The translations under genes were made by a program, and so were the position numbers. The notes under the pieces are model-generated. The model was given only the letters and a program-made list of their open reading frames with translations. It had not been told where the DNA came from and searched no databases. DNA of 64,000 nucleotides, from NCBI RefSeq assembly GCF_019977755.1, contig NZ_AP025145.1:1488001-1552000 (forward strand), in the 5' to 3' direction. Position 1 is the stretch's first letter, and each line of letters begins with the position of its first letter. The stretch is from Vibrio penaeicida (lineage in GTDB: Bacteria > Pseudomonadota > Gammaproteobacteria > Enterobacterales > Vibrionaceae). Shown one piece after another: positions 38,441 through 47,569 of the stretch.

Positions 38441-40147
38441 ATGGACATTTCTTTGTTGAATGACGCACAAGCAAACCACACCACTCAAGAGTTTACGAAG
38501 CTATATAACGAAGTATTTCGTGATTTCTTCTCTCGCGACGAAAACTTGTGGCCGGTCTACAAAGATCCTGGTTTTGCCGCTCTTAATCATTTTCGTTCGA
38601 AACACCTTCAACCAAGCGAACGTTTGGGTGCATTTTCCAACAGCTCTGAACTTCATGAGGCTTTGCTGAATCAAAACCATGTGCCCGCAAACCGCATGAA
38701 GCCAACAGGAAAGCCAGACGACGTACTGGCATTTGCTGCAGCGTTATCAAAAGACTGGGAAAACCCCTCTTCCGTTGAAAATGTTATTACCATGCCATCC
38801 GATCCCGCAATTTATGGCGCAATGATGGGAACGCTCGCAAACCCTAATTTGGTTTACAGTGAATACGCTGGAATGGCAGAACAGCTAGAAAAAAATGTGG
38901 TTCGCCAGATTGCCAACGTAGTCGGTTACGATCAAAACGAATCAACAGGGCTGTTCACCCAAGGCGGCACATTCTGCAACCTATATGGCTATTTGCTTGG
39001 TCTTCGAAAATCACTACCTAAGGCTATTTATAAAGGGCTAGATTCCACTCGCGACTACCGCATTTTGAACTCACAAGGTGGTCACTATTCCAATATGACT
39101 AACCTTTCGCTGCTTGGTATCGACATCACCAATAAGACTATTCGAATTAAGGTAACAGAAAGCCACGAAATTGATTTGGTCGATCTAGAACGCAGCATGC
39201 GCGCATGTTTCGACGTGAATACCGTGGTTCCAACCATCATGCTAACGATGGGCACAACCGATACCTTTGCAATTGATCAGGTTAAACCGGTGTATGACCT
39301 TCGCGAACGCCTGTGTAAGGAATACGACATCGCAGTAAAACCGCATATTCATGTGGACGCCGCTGTAGGCTGGTCGATGATGTTCTTCATAGACTATGAC
39401 TTTGCTGGTAACCCAATCGGTATTAACGAAGCAACATTGAGCGGTATTGAAAGTGTAGCTGCTCGTATGCGTGAACTGAAATACGCAGATTCATTTACCG
39501 TTGATTTCCAGAAATGGGGTTACGTTCCTTACACGTCTAGCCTTGTGATGATTAAAAACAAGAAAGACATGGACGCGCTTAAAAACGATCCTAAAAACTT
39601 CTCTTATTTTGAAAACGATCTTCAAGAAGACACTCACCTTCAGTCCACTATAGAGTGTTCTCGTGGTGCGACGGGCTTGTTTGGCGCTTATTCAGCACTC
39701 AAATACATGGGCTTAGAAGGGTATCAGACGCTTATTGCTCACAGCCTACAAAATGCGAACTACATGCGCCATCAGTTAATGAAAGACTCAGCATGTAAGG
39801 TCGTGGTGCCGGAAAACCAAGGCCCTAGTGTGACTTTCCGCCTGTATGACCGCAATGTTGTTAAAGACGCGAATGAAGAGTTTGAGTTAGAACGACACAG
39901 CACCAACAATGAAGCGATAAAATCACGTATGGAACACAATAGTGAATTCCATCGCCATATCTTTAACAACCGTGGCAAAACAGGCTTATACACCAACTGG
40001 GTAGAATTTATTTCACGTTCTAATTATGTAGGACGAGGGATTTATTCTTACATCCCAGGTGAAAAAGCCGTCTTTATGAACCCTGCCACGCAGCGAGAGC
40101 ACATAGAAGCATTCTTAGAACGTTTGTACTATTCAAATCATAAATAG
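38441..40147 (+). CDS. Pyridoxal-phosphate-dependent group II decarboxylase
   Basis: The 568-residue protein has the glutamate/aromatic/aspartate decarboxylase fold. FTQGGTFCNLYGYLLGLR is the segment before the PLP phosphate site, HIHVDAAVGW carries the Asp that contacts the pyridine nitrogen, and the Lys in FTVDFQKWGYVPYTSS is the expected Schiff-base lysine (usually within H-K). The start is the ATG at 38441 with AAGGA upstream. The substrate (glutamate, aspartate, an aromatic or a diamine precursor) cannot be assigned; it does not look like the Vibrio PanP sequence I remember. Its last codons are part of an 18-bp tandem repeat. Confidence 0.82.
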   Translation: MDISLLNDAQANHTTQEFTKLYNEVFRDFFSRDENLWPVYKDPGFAALNHFRSKHLQPSERLGAFSNSSELHEALLNQNHVPANRMKPTGKPDDVLAFAAALSKDWENPSSVENVITMPSDPAIYGAMMGTLANPNLVYSEYAGMAEQLEKNVVRQIANVVGYDQNESTGLFTQGGTFCNLYGYLLGLRKSLPKAIYKGLDSTRDYRILNSQGGHYSNMTNLSLLGIDITNKTIRIKVTESHEIDLVDLERSMRACFDVNTVVPTIMLTMGTTDTFAIDQVKPVYDLRERLCKEYDIAVKPHIHVDAAVGWSMMFFIDYDFAGNPIGINEATLSGIESVAARMRELKYADSFTVDFQKWGYVPYTSSLVMIKNKKDMDALKNDPKNFSYFENDLQEDTHLQSTIECSRGATGLFGAYSALKYMGLEGYQTLIAHSLQNANYMRHQLMKDSACKVVVPENQGPSVTFRLYDRNVVKDANEEFELERHSTNNEAIKSRMEHNSEFHRHIFNNRGKTGLYTNWVEFISRSNYVGRGIYSYIPGEKAVFMNPATQREHIEAFLERLYYSNHK

Positions 40148-40193
40148 TTCTCAAGCCATAAATAGCTCTCAAGCTATAAATAATTCGGACCAT
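40142..40193. repeat. 18-bp tandem repeat duplicating the decarboxylase stop codon
   Basis: AAATAGTTCTCAAGCCAT (40142-40159) and AAATAGCTCTCAAGCTAT (40160-40177) differ at two bases, and a third copy begins AAATAATTC at 40178. A degenerate copy precedes them inside the coding end (40124-40141). Each unit repeats the in-frame stop of the gene. Confidence 0.75.
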
Positions 40194-40262
40194 AATTTAG
40201 AGTGTAACGTTGTTCTCATGCCTAACCGCATGAAATTGTTCAGTTAACTCAAGTTAAAACTC

Positions 40263-40287
40263 AAAGCCGGTATCCGCCGGCTTTTTC
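40263..40287 (+). terminator. Rho-independent terminator after the decarboxylase gene
   Basis: AAAGCCGG (40263-40270) pairs with CCGGCTTT (40277-40284) around 6 bases, followed by TTC. Confidence 0.8.
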
Positions 40288-40342
40288 ATATCCAGAAAAT
40301 GATACATAGGCTACAATTCCTTTTAAAAATAAAGGATAAGCA

Positions 40343-40723
40343 ATGAAATCAGCAATCATATTACTCACTTCTCTCGTCGCATTTAGCGCCGTCGCTAAAT
40401 CTGACCTTTCAGCCAACATGAAGCAAATGAAGCTGGCTTTTAACCAGGCAGCCGAAGCAAGCTCAGTAGAAGAGATGAGAGCACCTATCGAAGAATTTGA
40501 AAAACTCGTTTTACAATCTGCAAATGCGAGCTTCCCACCAGAGCGTGAAGAACTTTTCCAAAGCGGCTTTAGCAAGCTCACAGATGCTGTTGATAGGCTC
40601 GAATCAAAATTAGATAACGATGACCTTAACGGTGCGAAAACGATACTGAGAGAAATAGACGACCTGAGAAAAGAATACCACGACAAAAAGAAGCCCAGTA
40701 TTTGGTCGACGTTGTTTGGCTAA
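40343..40723 (+). CDS. cybC: Cytochrome b562
   Basis: The 126-residue periplasmic four-helix protein has a signal peptide ending in FSAVA. The two haem axial ligands are in the expected places: Met26 in SANMKQM at the start of the mature protein, and His113 in KEYHDKK in the last helix. No C-x-x-C-H is present, so haem is non-covalent as in E. coli CybC. AAAGGA precedes the ATG. A C-terminal tail (PSIWSTLFG) extends beyond the E. coli protein. The electron partner is unknown. Confidence 0.82.
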   Translation: MKSAIILLTSLVAFSAVAKSDLSANMKQMKLAFNQAAEASSVEEMRAPIEEFEKLVLQSANASFPPEREELFQSGFSKLTDAVDRLESKLDNDDLNGAKTILREIDDLRKEYHDKKKPSIWSTLFG

Positions 40724-40760
40724 TCGGAACGATACTTTCCTAATGAACCCGGAGTCCACA

Positions 40761-41446
40761 ATGGAATACATCAGTAAATGTGAATGTGGACGTTGCTCTG
40801 CAAAGATCGTTTTGAGCCAGTCACTAGAAAATTATGAAGCAAGGGCTTGCCAATGTGAATTTTGCTTGCCCCGCAATGCAGCGTATTTATCCGTTCCGCT
40901 GGGTAACGTTACTCTTAGCCCTGCGTCTAACTTAAATGCAGTGACTCAAGGCTCCGGAGTGTGGCTCGCTTTTGGTAGTATACTCAAGCTACCTCAAGGT
41001 GCAGGATTCAGAGCTCTATCTTCTGTTTCAATTCAAGGAAAAGAACGCAGTGGAATGACGAATCCTTTCCAAGTTCTTTAACGATGAAATGGGACAGAAG
41101 ATAAGCTCCCAAGGGCGAGTTTGCTTGGTTTTCATGCTGCGTTACCGATTATTGATTTAGAACCACTAGATCTTCAAATCGGTGCCTTGCCTGAAAATCA
41201 AGCAATTCTCGCTGAACCTAGCATCTTGAGGTAGTTTGAGTATATAAACACTGTGATGCATTACTTGCAGTAACGTATAACACAGATACCGCAACCAAAG
41301 GGGCATTTAACGCATCGTTATTACTCGCTAAAGACAAATCACGCATCAAGATCACACCTGCGTCACCTCATCTTCTACCTGCTGAAGCAAAAGTCGCTCG
41401 TTGGCGGTCTTTATGGATGGATACCATTTTCGACTCAAAAACATAG
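40761..41446 (+). pseudogene. GFA-family gene interrupted by an inverted-repeat element
   Basis: The 5' part from ATG 40761 (GGAG upstream) encodes a start typical of the glutathione-dependent formaldehyde-activating (GFA) family, with metal-binding CECGRC and CQCEFC. The frame runs into the element at 40979 and stops at 41081 with element-encoded residues. Directly after the element a frame without start continues with KHCDALLAVTYN and ends ARWRSLWMDTIFDSK before TAG at 41444-41446, a fitting GFA C-terminal half with the third Cys. The two halves are not in simple register across the insertion. The gene is therefore almost certainly inactive. Confidence 0.78.
40979..41244. mobile_element. 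MITE-like inverted-repeat element, copy 1
   Basis: This is a 266-bp element with imperfect terminal inverted repeats of about 20 bp: TATACTCAAGCTACCTCAAG at the left, and the complement of TATACTCAAACTACCTCAAG at the right. It has no transposase gene. A nearly identical copy lies in the opposite orientation at 43484. TA at both borders suggests a TA target as in IS630/Tc1-type transposition, but the exact duplication is unclear. It has split a GFA-family gene. Confidence 0.78.
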
Positions 41447-41454
41447 GACTCAAA

Positions 41455-41907
41455 ATGAAGCATTTATTGGGCTTAGGACGCACCTCACTCCTCCTTTCTT
41501 TAAGTACTCTGTTCTCGCCTTTTTCACTTGGGTTCGATTTAAACAATTACTCAACCTCATTAGATTATGCGCAAGTTAAGCAGGTGAAGGCGGTACAAAA
41601 TGCAAACAAAAGTTGGTGTTTTCACACAACCGTAAGACACAACGACCAAAGTTGGGAGCATTATGCCGACGAATGGCAGGTCATCGATTTGGAAGGCAAT
41701 GTTCTGGGTGTTCGCCCCCTCGCCCACCCTCATGACAATGAGCAGCCCTTTACGCGCAGTAAGTGTGGCATTCAAATACCTCAATCTATTACCAAGGTGG
41801 CCGTAAGAGCCAAATGCAACGTACATGGTTATGGCGGAAAGCCAATCATACTCGATCTCACCGCATCGAAAGGTGATGGATATTTAGTACGCCGTATCAA
41901 TGAGTAA
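41455..41907 (+). CDS. Exported protein of unknown function
   Basis: The 150-residue protein has a signal peptide (RTSLLLSLSTLFSPFSLG). The mature part is beta-rich with three Cys residues (SWCFHTTV, SKCGIQIP, AKCNVHGYGG). I do not recognise the family. The ATG at 41455 follows the pseudogene stop by 8 bases with AGGA upstream; an earlier in-frame start would lie inside the GFA remnant. The next gene follows 25 bp later and is also exported, so the two may be co-transcribed. Confidence 0.6.
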   Translation: MKHLLGLGRTSLLLSLSTLFSPFSLGFDLNNYSTSLDYAQVKQVKAVQNANKSWCFHTTVRHNDQSWEHYADEWQVIDLEGNVLGVRPLAHPHDNEQPFTRSKCGIQIPQSITKVAVRAKCNVHGYGGKPIILDLTASKGDGYLVRRINE

Positions 41908-41932
41908 ACGTTAAAGTAAGGGAACGGTGTTG

Positions 41933-42622
41933 ATGAATATATCCAATGTATATCCGATCGGTACTGTCGTATTTATCTTGTTTATGGGGCTCGGGTCGTC
42001 ATCGCTATGTGCTCAAACGAGCCAAATATTGCTCACAAACGGAAATACGCAAGAGTGGGAACAGGAGTCCTTTTCAGGTCAAACGCGTTACGAAACCGTG
42101 AAGCTGGACGATAAAAAAGTGTTAAGAGCGGTTAGTCAGGGTGCTGCATCTGGATTAATTCTAGCGAAGCAAATTAACCTACTTGAAACCCCTTACCTAA
42201 ATTGGAGTTGGCGAGTAGAAGAGAAGCTTCCTCAATTGGACGAACGTTCAAAAAATGGCGATGACTACGCCGCTCGGCTCTATGTAGTAATTGATGGGGG
42301 GTTAATGGCTTGGCGGACCCAATCCCTTAATTACGTATGGTCCAGCTCGCAAGACAAGGGAGAGGTTTGGGACAATGCGTACGTCGGTTCAAAAGTAAAA
42401 ATGCTCTCCGTACAGGGAGTCAAATCACAGACTCATCACTGGTATAGTGAGAAACGCAACGTATACCAAGATCTCATTACTTACGTTGGCGACAAAGGCA
42501 GCGACAAAGCAAATCAAAAAGCCTATCAATACATTGATGTTGTCGCCATTATGACCGATACCGACAACAGCCAATCAAAAGCGGAAACCTATTACGGGGA
42601 TATCGTCTTTAGCGCTAATTAG
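41933..42622 (+). CDS. DUF3047-family exported protein
   Basis: The 229-residue protein has a signal peptide (GTVVFILFMGLGSSSLCAQ). The mature part matches the DUF3047 pattern: YLNWSWRVEEKLP, DDYAARLYVVIDG, LNYVWSSS and DVVAIMTDTDNS. The function of the family is unknown; the fold is probably a beta-sandwich that binds ligands. AAGGGA lies upstream. A GTG at 41927 is an alternative start, two codons earlier. Confidence 0.7.
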   Translation: MNISNVYPIGTVVFILFMGLGSSSLCAQTSQILLTNGNTQEWEQESFSGQTRYETVKLDDKKVLRAVSQGAASGLILAKQINLLETPYLNWSWRVEEKLPQLDERSKNGDDYAARLYVVIDGGLMAWRTQSLNYVWSSSQDKGEVWDNAYVGSKVKMLSVQGVKSQTHHWYSEKRNVYQDLITYVGDKGSDKANQKAYQYIDVVAIMTDTDNSQSKAETYYGDIVFSAN

Positions 42623-42766
42623 GCACTGACTTTGGGGCGTTTTTTAGCTATTCAGAAATGTATTCTCAGCCTATACCAAACAATCATATTTACATTATTG
42701 ATATCAAATGGTTAGATAGCATCGCTTTACTTAAAAAGCGAAGGCTCAGAGAGGCGTAGATAATAA

Positions 42767-43453
42767 ATGATTAAAGCGGTTTACTTTGATTTAGACAACA
42801 CCCTCGTTGATCGAAATGCGAGTATCGATCGCTTTGCTCTGAAGTTCTATGACCATTTTTCCAAGCAATTAGTTGAGAGTGATATAGATAAAATATCTTC
42901 ATTGATTAAAACACTGGATAATGGTGGCTACCTGAAACCGGACTCTCCATACAAACGGATCTACACCGCTATCGCCTATGAACTCCCCAAGCAACTGAAC
43001 TGGCACTCCCCTCCTCTTCCCATTGAAATCGAGCAGTTTTGGAAAAATAACATTCCTGAATGTGCCGTTGAAATGAACCATGCACATGAACTGATTTCCA
43101 CACTCAAGGAAAAAGGTCTCCACTTAGGCATAATTTCAAATGGAGAGGAGTGGAGCCGTCAACGCACAGCACACGCTACGTCATTTTCACACCATTTTTC
43201 TCAAATAATAAGCTCTGAAAAGGCCGGCTATAAGAAACCGGATAGCCGAATTTTTATAGAGTCAGCGAGAAGTGCTGGCTACTCTACGAGCGAATGCATT
43301 TACGTTGGTGATCATCCGGTAAACGATGTACAAGGCTCAATAAATGCCGGAATGAAAGCCATTTGGTTATCAGGCTATCACCCTGCGCCTCACAACTCTT
43401 TACTATTCGAACATGCAAGAAACTTAAAAGAAGTACAGCTTTTATTATCTTAA
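42767..43453 (+). CDS. HAD-superfamily hydrolase
   Basis: The 228-residue cytoplasmic protein has the four HAD motifs: nucleophile DLDNT (7-11 region), motif II ISNGEEW, motif III Lys in KAGYKKPDSRIF, and motif IV YVGDHPVNDVQGS. A helical cap lies between motifs I and II. It is typical of small phosphatases such as phosphoglycolate or nucleotide phosphatases. The substrate cannot be read. No operon partner is evident; the inverted-repeat element lies 30 bp downstream. Confidence 0.82.
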   Translation: MIKAVYFDLDNTLVDRNASIDRFALKFYDHFSKQLVESDIDKISSLIKTLDNGGYLKPDSPYKRIYTAIAYELPKQLNWHSPPLPIEIEQFWKNNIPECAVEMNHAHELISTLKEKGLHLGIISNGEEWSRQRTAHATSFSHHFSQIISSEKAGYKKPDSRIFIESARSAGYSTSECIYVGDHPVNDVQGSINAGMKAIWLSGYHPAPHNSLLFEHARNLKEVQLLLS

Positions 43454-43483
43454 TTCAATCAAATTACATTAATTATAAACTTG

Positions 43484-43748
43484 TATACTCAAGCTACCTC
43501 AAGAAGCTAGGTTCAGCGAGAATTGCTTGGTTTTCAGGCAAGACACCGATTTGAAGATCTAGTGGTTCTAAATCAAGAATTGGTAACGCAGCATGAAATC
43601 CAAGCAAACTCGCCCTTGGGAGCTTATCTTCTGTCCCATTTCATCGTCAAAGAACTTGGAAAGGACTCGTCATTCCACTGCGTTCTTTTCCTTGAACTGA
43701 CACAGAAGGTAGAGCTCTGAACCCTGCATATTGAGGTAGCTTGAGTAT
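43484..43748. mobile_element. MITE-like inverted-repeat element, copy 2 (inverted)
   Basis: This 265-bp element is the reverse complement of the one at 40979, with over 90 percent identity by eye. Its ends are TATACTCAAGCTACCTCAAG and its near-complement. It lies in intergenic DNA between the HAD hydrolase and GH31 genes and encodes no protein. Confidence 0.78.
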
Positions 43749-43966
43749 GTGTTAATCCCAAAACATAATCTAATATTAATTTCAAATAAAAATAGAAAAG
43801 AAATACTAATATAAAATAGCAAAAACTTTTATCAAAATAATATCCCCACTCTAAAAATGTCTACTACTCTTATTCCAGCAAATATCTTCATTTGTATATA
43901 AATCTAATTATAGTCAAAGATAATATTTGCGATACAAACTATAAACTCGTTAAGTTGGAATTAAAT

Positions 43967-46900
43967 ATGAATAAAAAAGTAGATGAGAACGATCTATTTA
44001 TAAAAAATAAAGAAGATAATAAATCGTTATCGGTTAACACGGATAATCTGTCAAAAATTGAAGGGAAGTATGAGCCTTCCGATAAGTTTGAATTTAAAAC
44101 TGTTGAAGAGTTCTTTGAAGATGATGGGCAGATTCAAACCTATCGAGATTGGTCTACACTCGGCTTCGTTTTAGGCTGTAACCAGCCAACGGACAACAGC
44201 ATCGAGCTTAAGTTTGAAACCGATGAAAGCACTCCTTGTGCCATTCTAATTAGCTTCCCGACCCCGACAGTATTCAGGTTAAGGTTCCACCCACTAGCAG
44301 AGAACGCCGAGTTTTACCCTAAAGCAAACTCCAGATCCATCGTTATGGATAGTGAGCAACAACTGTGCAGCAGTTTTTCTTCACCTGCTTTAGAGATTGA
44401 AGAGACAGGCATAGATTTCACGGTGTTCGTTAAGGATTCTGCAACAAACATCGCAACCATGAAACTGGTTATCAAGAAAAATCCATATCAGCTTTCGGTC
44501 TATAAGTTTGATGGAAGCGATTATATTCTGGCACACCAAGATGCATTCAACTCTATTTACTATCGCAAGAGAGTAAAATACTCAGATGATCTTGGCGAGA
44601 AATTAGAATACTCAATTATTCAAGCGAAGGAAATGCCAGAAAAGGCGAAATATATTGGGTTTGGTGAAAAGGGAGGCGAAAACTTCATTAGAAACGGAAG
44701 TAGGCTAACGTATTTTAATTTTGATAATATGCGTTATAGACAAATATATAATAATGGACCAAAGGATATACGAGAACCATTATACGATTCCAATCCATTT
44801 TTCCTTGAAACAAATCGCTATGATGACAAAAAAGTCGTTTATGGAATATTTGTCGATAATTTATCAGAAACGTTCTTTGATTTGGGTAGCTACAACTACA
44901 ACAGAGAATACCTGTTTGGTAGTATTTACGGCGACCTAGACTACTACTTCTATCTTGGTGAAGATACGCAAGATGTACTGAAACAGTATTATAATTTTGT
45001 AGGTAAAACGCGCTTAAAACCTCGCCACAGCTTGGGTAACCAGCAAGGGTGTTACGGTTACATGAACAAATACGACCTCGAAGATGTGACCAATGGCTAC
45101 CGTGGAAACAGCATTCCACTTGATGGGTTACACGTCGACGTCGATGTTCAATTTAACCATTGTACGTTTACCATGAACGAAGATTCCTTCCCTGCTGATA
45201 CATTTGATACCCTTGCTGGTCGCGGCATCAAATGCAGCACAAACATTACTCCAGTCGTCAGTTACGTCAACTTCGACTACAAAACCTTTGAAAGTGGCGC
45301 CAAAAACGGGCTGTTTATCTCTGCCGACCAAATCAACGGCGGAAGCTCAAACTCTGAAGCAAGCGAAATTTTCTATCAAGGCGGTGTTTACTACGGTGGT
45401 GAGCGAGGAACATTTGGTCACTACCCAGATTTTGCACGTAAAGAAGTACGCCAATGGTGGGGTCAACAGTACCGCCTACTCTACTCCCGTGGATTAGAAA
45501 TGGTTTGGCAAGACATGACCACGCCAGCAATCCCCGACCCGAGTGAACAAGAAAACACATACATCTACGCACCATGCGCTGATGATTACTGGCGTATTCC
45601 AGACAAAATTACGGGCGACAGCCGTTCGTTACCTTTCGAGCAGCTCGTCTCCGATAACTCGTTGAAGAAATACGAAGGTGAATCCAGCAAAGCCAAGCAA
45701 AGACTGGCGAAAGGTGACCGAGCCCCAGCTGCATCGATCAGAAACTTGTACTCTTACAACCTCCACAAAGCGACTTACCATGGTTTGAATACGCTATGGC
45801 TAATCAACCCATATAGCTTTACCACGGTTGGTGAAAACGGGATAACTGTAGAGGAATCGCAAAACATCATTAACGCGCTTGTGAAAGATAAGAAACTAGA
45901 ACTTATTGATGCAAGCCACCAGCTGTATAAAGTGCTTACTCCATCCAAAGCTAAGCTCGCACTTCCTAAGTCGCTCAAGCAGTACGAAGCTGAAGTCCAA
46001 GCCATTCTCGAGCAATCTCTGACCATCGAAGCCAGACGTGCCAACAAGCGTAACTTCATCGTTGGTCGTGGTGGGTTTACAGGCATGCACCGTTTTGCGG
46101 CGCTTTGGACTGGTGATAACGCGTCTGAATGGGACTTCCTGCAAATCAATATTTCGCAGGTTCTCGCATTGGGCATGGCGGGTCAAAGTATGTCTGGTCA
46201 GGACATTGGTGGATTTGAGCCTGCAAACGGCACTGCACAAGAGTGGGCGGATCCGGAACTGTTCAGCCGCTGGATTGGCGCAGGTGCATTCCTACCTTGG
46301 TTTAGAAACCATTACTCGCGTAAAGGCACCAAGAAATTCCAAGAACCGTACAAATTCCAAGACGTTATCGATCAGGTAAGCCCAAGCGAAAAATACCTTT
46401 ATGAGGCTGTACTGCCTATATCGCAGTACTACGTTCAATTGCGTTACCGCTTGATGCAGGTGTTCTACGATGGTTTGTTCAAAAATACATTGGACGGTTT
46501 ACCCATTGTGAAGCCCCTTATCGTATCCGATGGGCATGACAACGCGCTATACAACGACAAAGCAGGATACCTCAACAACGAATTCATGGTTGGGGACAGC
46601 TTGTTAATTGCACCGGTCCTTAAAAAGGAAAACACAGGTGCGAATGGCTATCGTGATATCTATGTACCAAGTGGCAGCCGTTGGTATTCATTCAAAAACA
46701 ATACTCAGCCGTTGTCGGCAGCCGTTGAAGGCGGAACCGAGATCATCGGTTACAACGCTCAAATCAGTGCATCGCCAGACAAAGTACCTTTCGTTGTGCC
46801 TATCTATGTTCGCGAAGGGGCTATTCTACCAACCATTGAACTTGAGCAATATGTTGGCGAACTGAACAAAAGCCATCAGATGAACCCAGTTACGTTAAAC

Positions 46901-47434
46901 ATCTATCCGGGTAAAGAAACGGAATACATCATGTTTAATGATGATGGGGAAAGCCGTTCGTCCGCTCCGAAAGGTCTGGTCGAGCAAGGTGCGGATCCGC
47001 TGGCCAACAGTGAGTTCAGAAAAACACGTATCCACCATCATTTTGTTAACGATAAGCAGCGTGACATCAGCCTAGCATGGTTGCACAACAACTATGCTCC
47101 ACTGGAAGATCACTACTACGTCGCTATTCAAGATGATCCGGACTACCCAACCGAGCCACTATCTTCCATCAAATTGGTGTCTGCGAACATATCACCTTCC
47201 GTGGATGAACACATTGAATTCATCAACGTTGGATCGGACGAAGCAAACGCAGAAGCGCTTGCAAACAGCCAAACAAACGCTTGGTACTACAACCACAGCA
47301 TTCGTACATCGTTTGTGAAAGTGTTCTTTGATCCTTCACTTCAAACGCTTACGCCTGTGGCAAGTGACGTTCACCAAGATGCTTACAGCCTAGCAGATGC
47401 GCCTAACTACACATTGCAGGTCACGTATAAGTAA
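43967..47434 (+). CDS. GH31 protein resembling alpha-1,4-glucan lyase
   Basis: The 1155-residue protein has the GH31 core. The catalytic Asp is in MVWQDMTTPAI (Asp516) and a second Asp in LWTGDNAS (Asp717). Other segments are GLHVDVDVQF, NFIVGRGGFTGMHRFA and GMAGQSMSGQDIGGFEP. The WQDMT form and the order of these segments look more like algal and fungal alpha-1,4-glucan lyases than alpha-glucosidases (usually W-x-D-M-N). Those lyases release 1,5-anhydro-D-fructose from starch or glycogen and are likewise over 1000 residues. No signal peptide is seen, so it is probably cytoplasmic and acts on glycogen or imported dextrins. The start at 43967 has only a weak ribosome-binding site. Confidence 0.75.
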   Translation: MNKKVDENDLFIKNKEDNKSLSVNTDNLSKIEGKYEPSDKFEFKTVEEFFEDDGQIQTYRDWSTLGFVLGCNQPTDNSIELKFETDESTPCAILISFPTPTVFRLRFHPLAENAEFYPKANSRSIVMDSEQQLCSSFSSPALEIEETGIDFTVFVKDSATNIATMKLVIKKNPYQLSVYKFDGSDYILAHQDAFNSIYYRKRVKYSDDLGEKLEYSIIQAKEMPEKAKYIGFGEKGGENFIRNGSRLTYFNFDNMRYRQIYNNGPKDIREPLYDSNPFFLETNRYDDKKVVYGIFVDNLSETFFDLGSYNYNREYLFGSIYGDLDYYFYLGEDTQDVLKQYYNFVGKTRLKPRHSLGNQQGCYGYMNKYDLEDVTNGYRGNSIPLDGLHVDVDVQFNHCTFTMNEDSFPADTFDTLAGRGIKCSTNITPVVSYVNFDYKTFESGAKNGLFISADQINGGSSNSEASEIFYQGGVYYGGERGTFGHYPDFARKEVRQWWGQQYRLLYSRGLEMVWQDMTTPAIPDPSEQENTYIYAPCADDYWRIPDKITGDSRSLPFEQLVSDNSLKKYEGESSKAKQRLAKGDRAPAASIRNLYSYNLHKATYHGLNTLWLINPYSFTTVGENGITVEESQNIINALVKDKKLELIDASHQLYKVLTPSKAKLALPKSLKQYEAEVQAILEQSLTIEARRANKRNFIVGRGGFTGMHRFAALWTGDNASEWDFLQINISQVLALGMAGQSMSGQDIGGFEPANGTAQEWADPELFSRWIGAGAFLPWFRNHYSRKGTKKFQEPYKFQDVIDQVSPSEKYLYEAVLPISQYYVQLRYRLMQVFYDGLFKNTLDGLPIVKPLIVSDGHDNALYNDKAGYLNNEFMVGDSLLIAPVLKKENTGANGYRDIYVPSGSRWYSFKNNTQPLSAAVEGGTEIIGYNAQISASPDKVPFVVPIYVREGAILPTIELEQYVGELNKSHQMNPVTLNIYPGKETEYIMFNDDGESRSSAPKGLVEQGADPLANSEFRKTRIHHHFVNDKQRDISLAWLHNNYAPLEDHYYVAIQDDPDYPTEPLSSIKLVSANISPSVDEHIEFINVGSDEANAEALANSQTNAWYYNHSIRTSFVKVFFDPSLQTLTPVASDVHQDAYSLADAPNYTLQVTYK

Positions 47435-47469
47435 CCGCTGTTTCCCATAACAGAAAAAGCAATGCTATC

Positions 47470-47501
47470 GCCACCCAAGCAAAACCTTTTGTTTGGGTGG
47501 C
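47470..47501 (+). terminator. Hairpin after the GH31 gene, possible terminator
   Basis: GCCACCCAA (47470-47478) pairs with TTGGGTGGC (47493-47501), with further inner pairing (CAAAA with TTTTG). Only TCATTTC follows, so it may attenuate rather than stop transcription into the propeller and cupin genes. Confidence 0.5.
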
Positions 47502-47569
47502 TCATTTCAAAAAGAAATTCAACAAATTTTGCGTTGGGATTAATACCCAACATGAATCAAGGAAAAACC

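Noticed and set aside
38441..40147. PanP aspartate 1-decarboxylase
   Set aside because: The fold is the same, but the N-terminal sequence does not resemble the Vibrio PanP proteins I know, so the substrate is left open.
44715..46240. Several minus-strand frames of 80-134 codons across the GH31 gene
   Set aside because: They are shadows of a long coding region with strong catalytic motifs on the plus strand.
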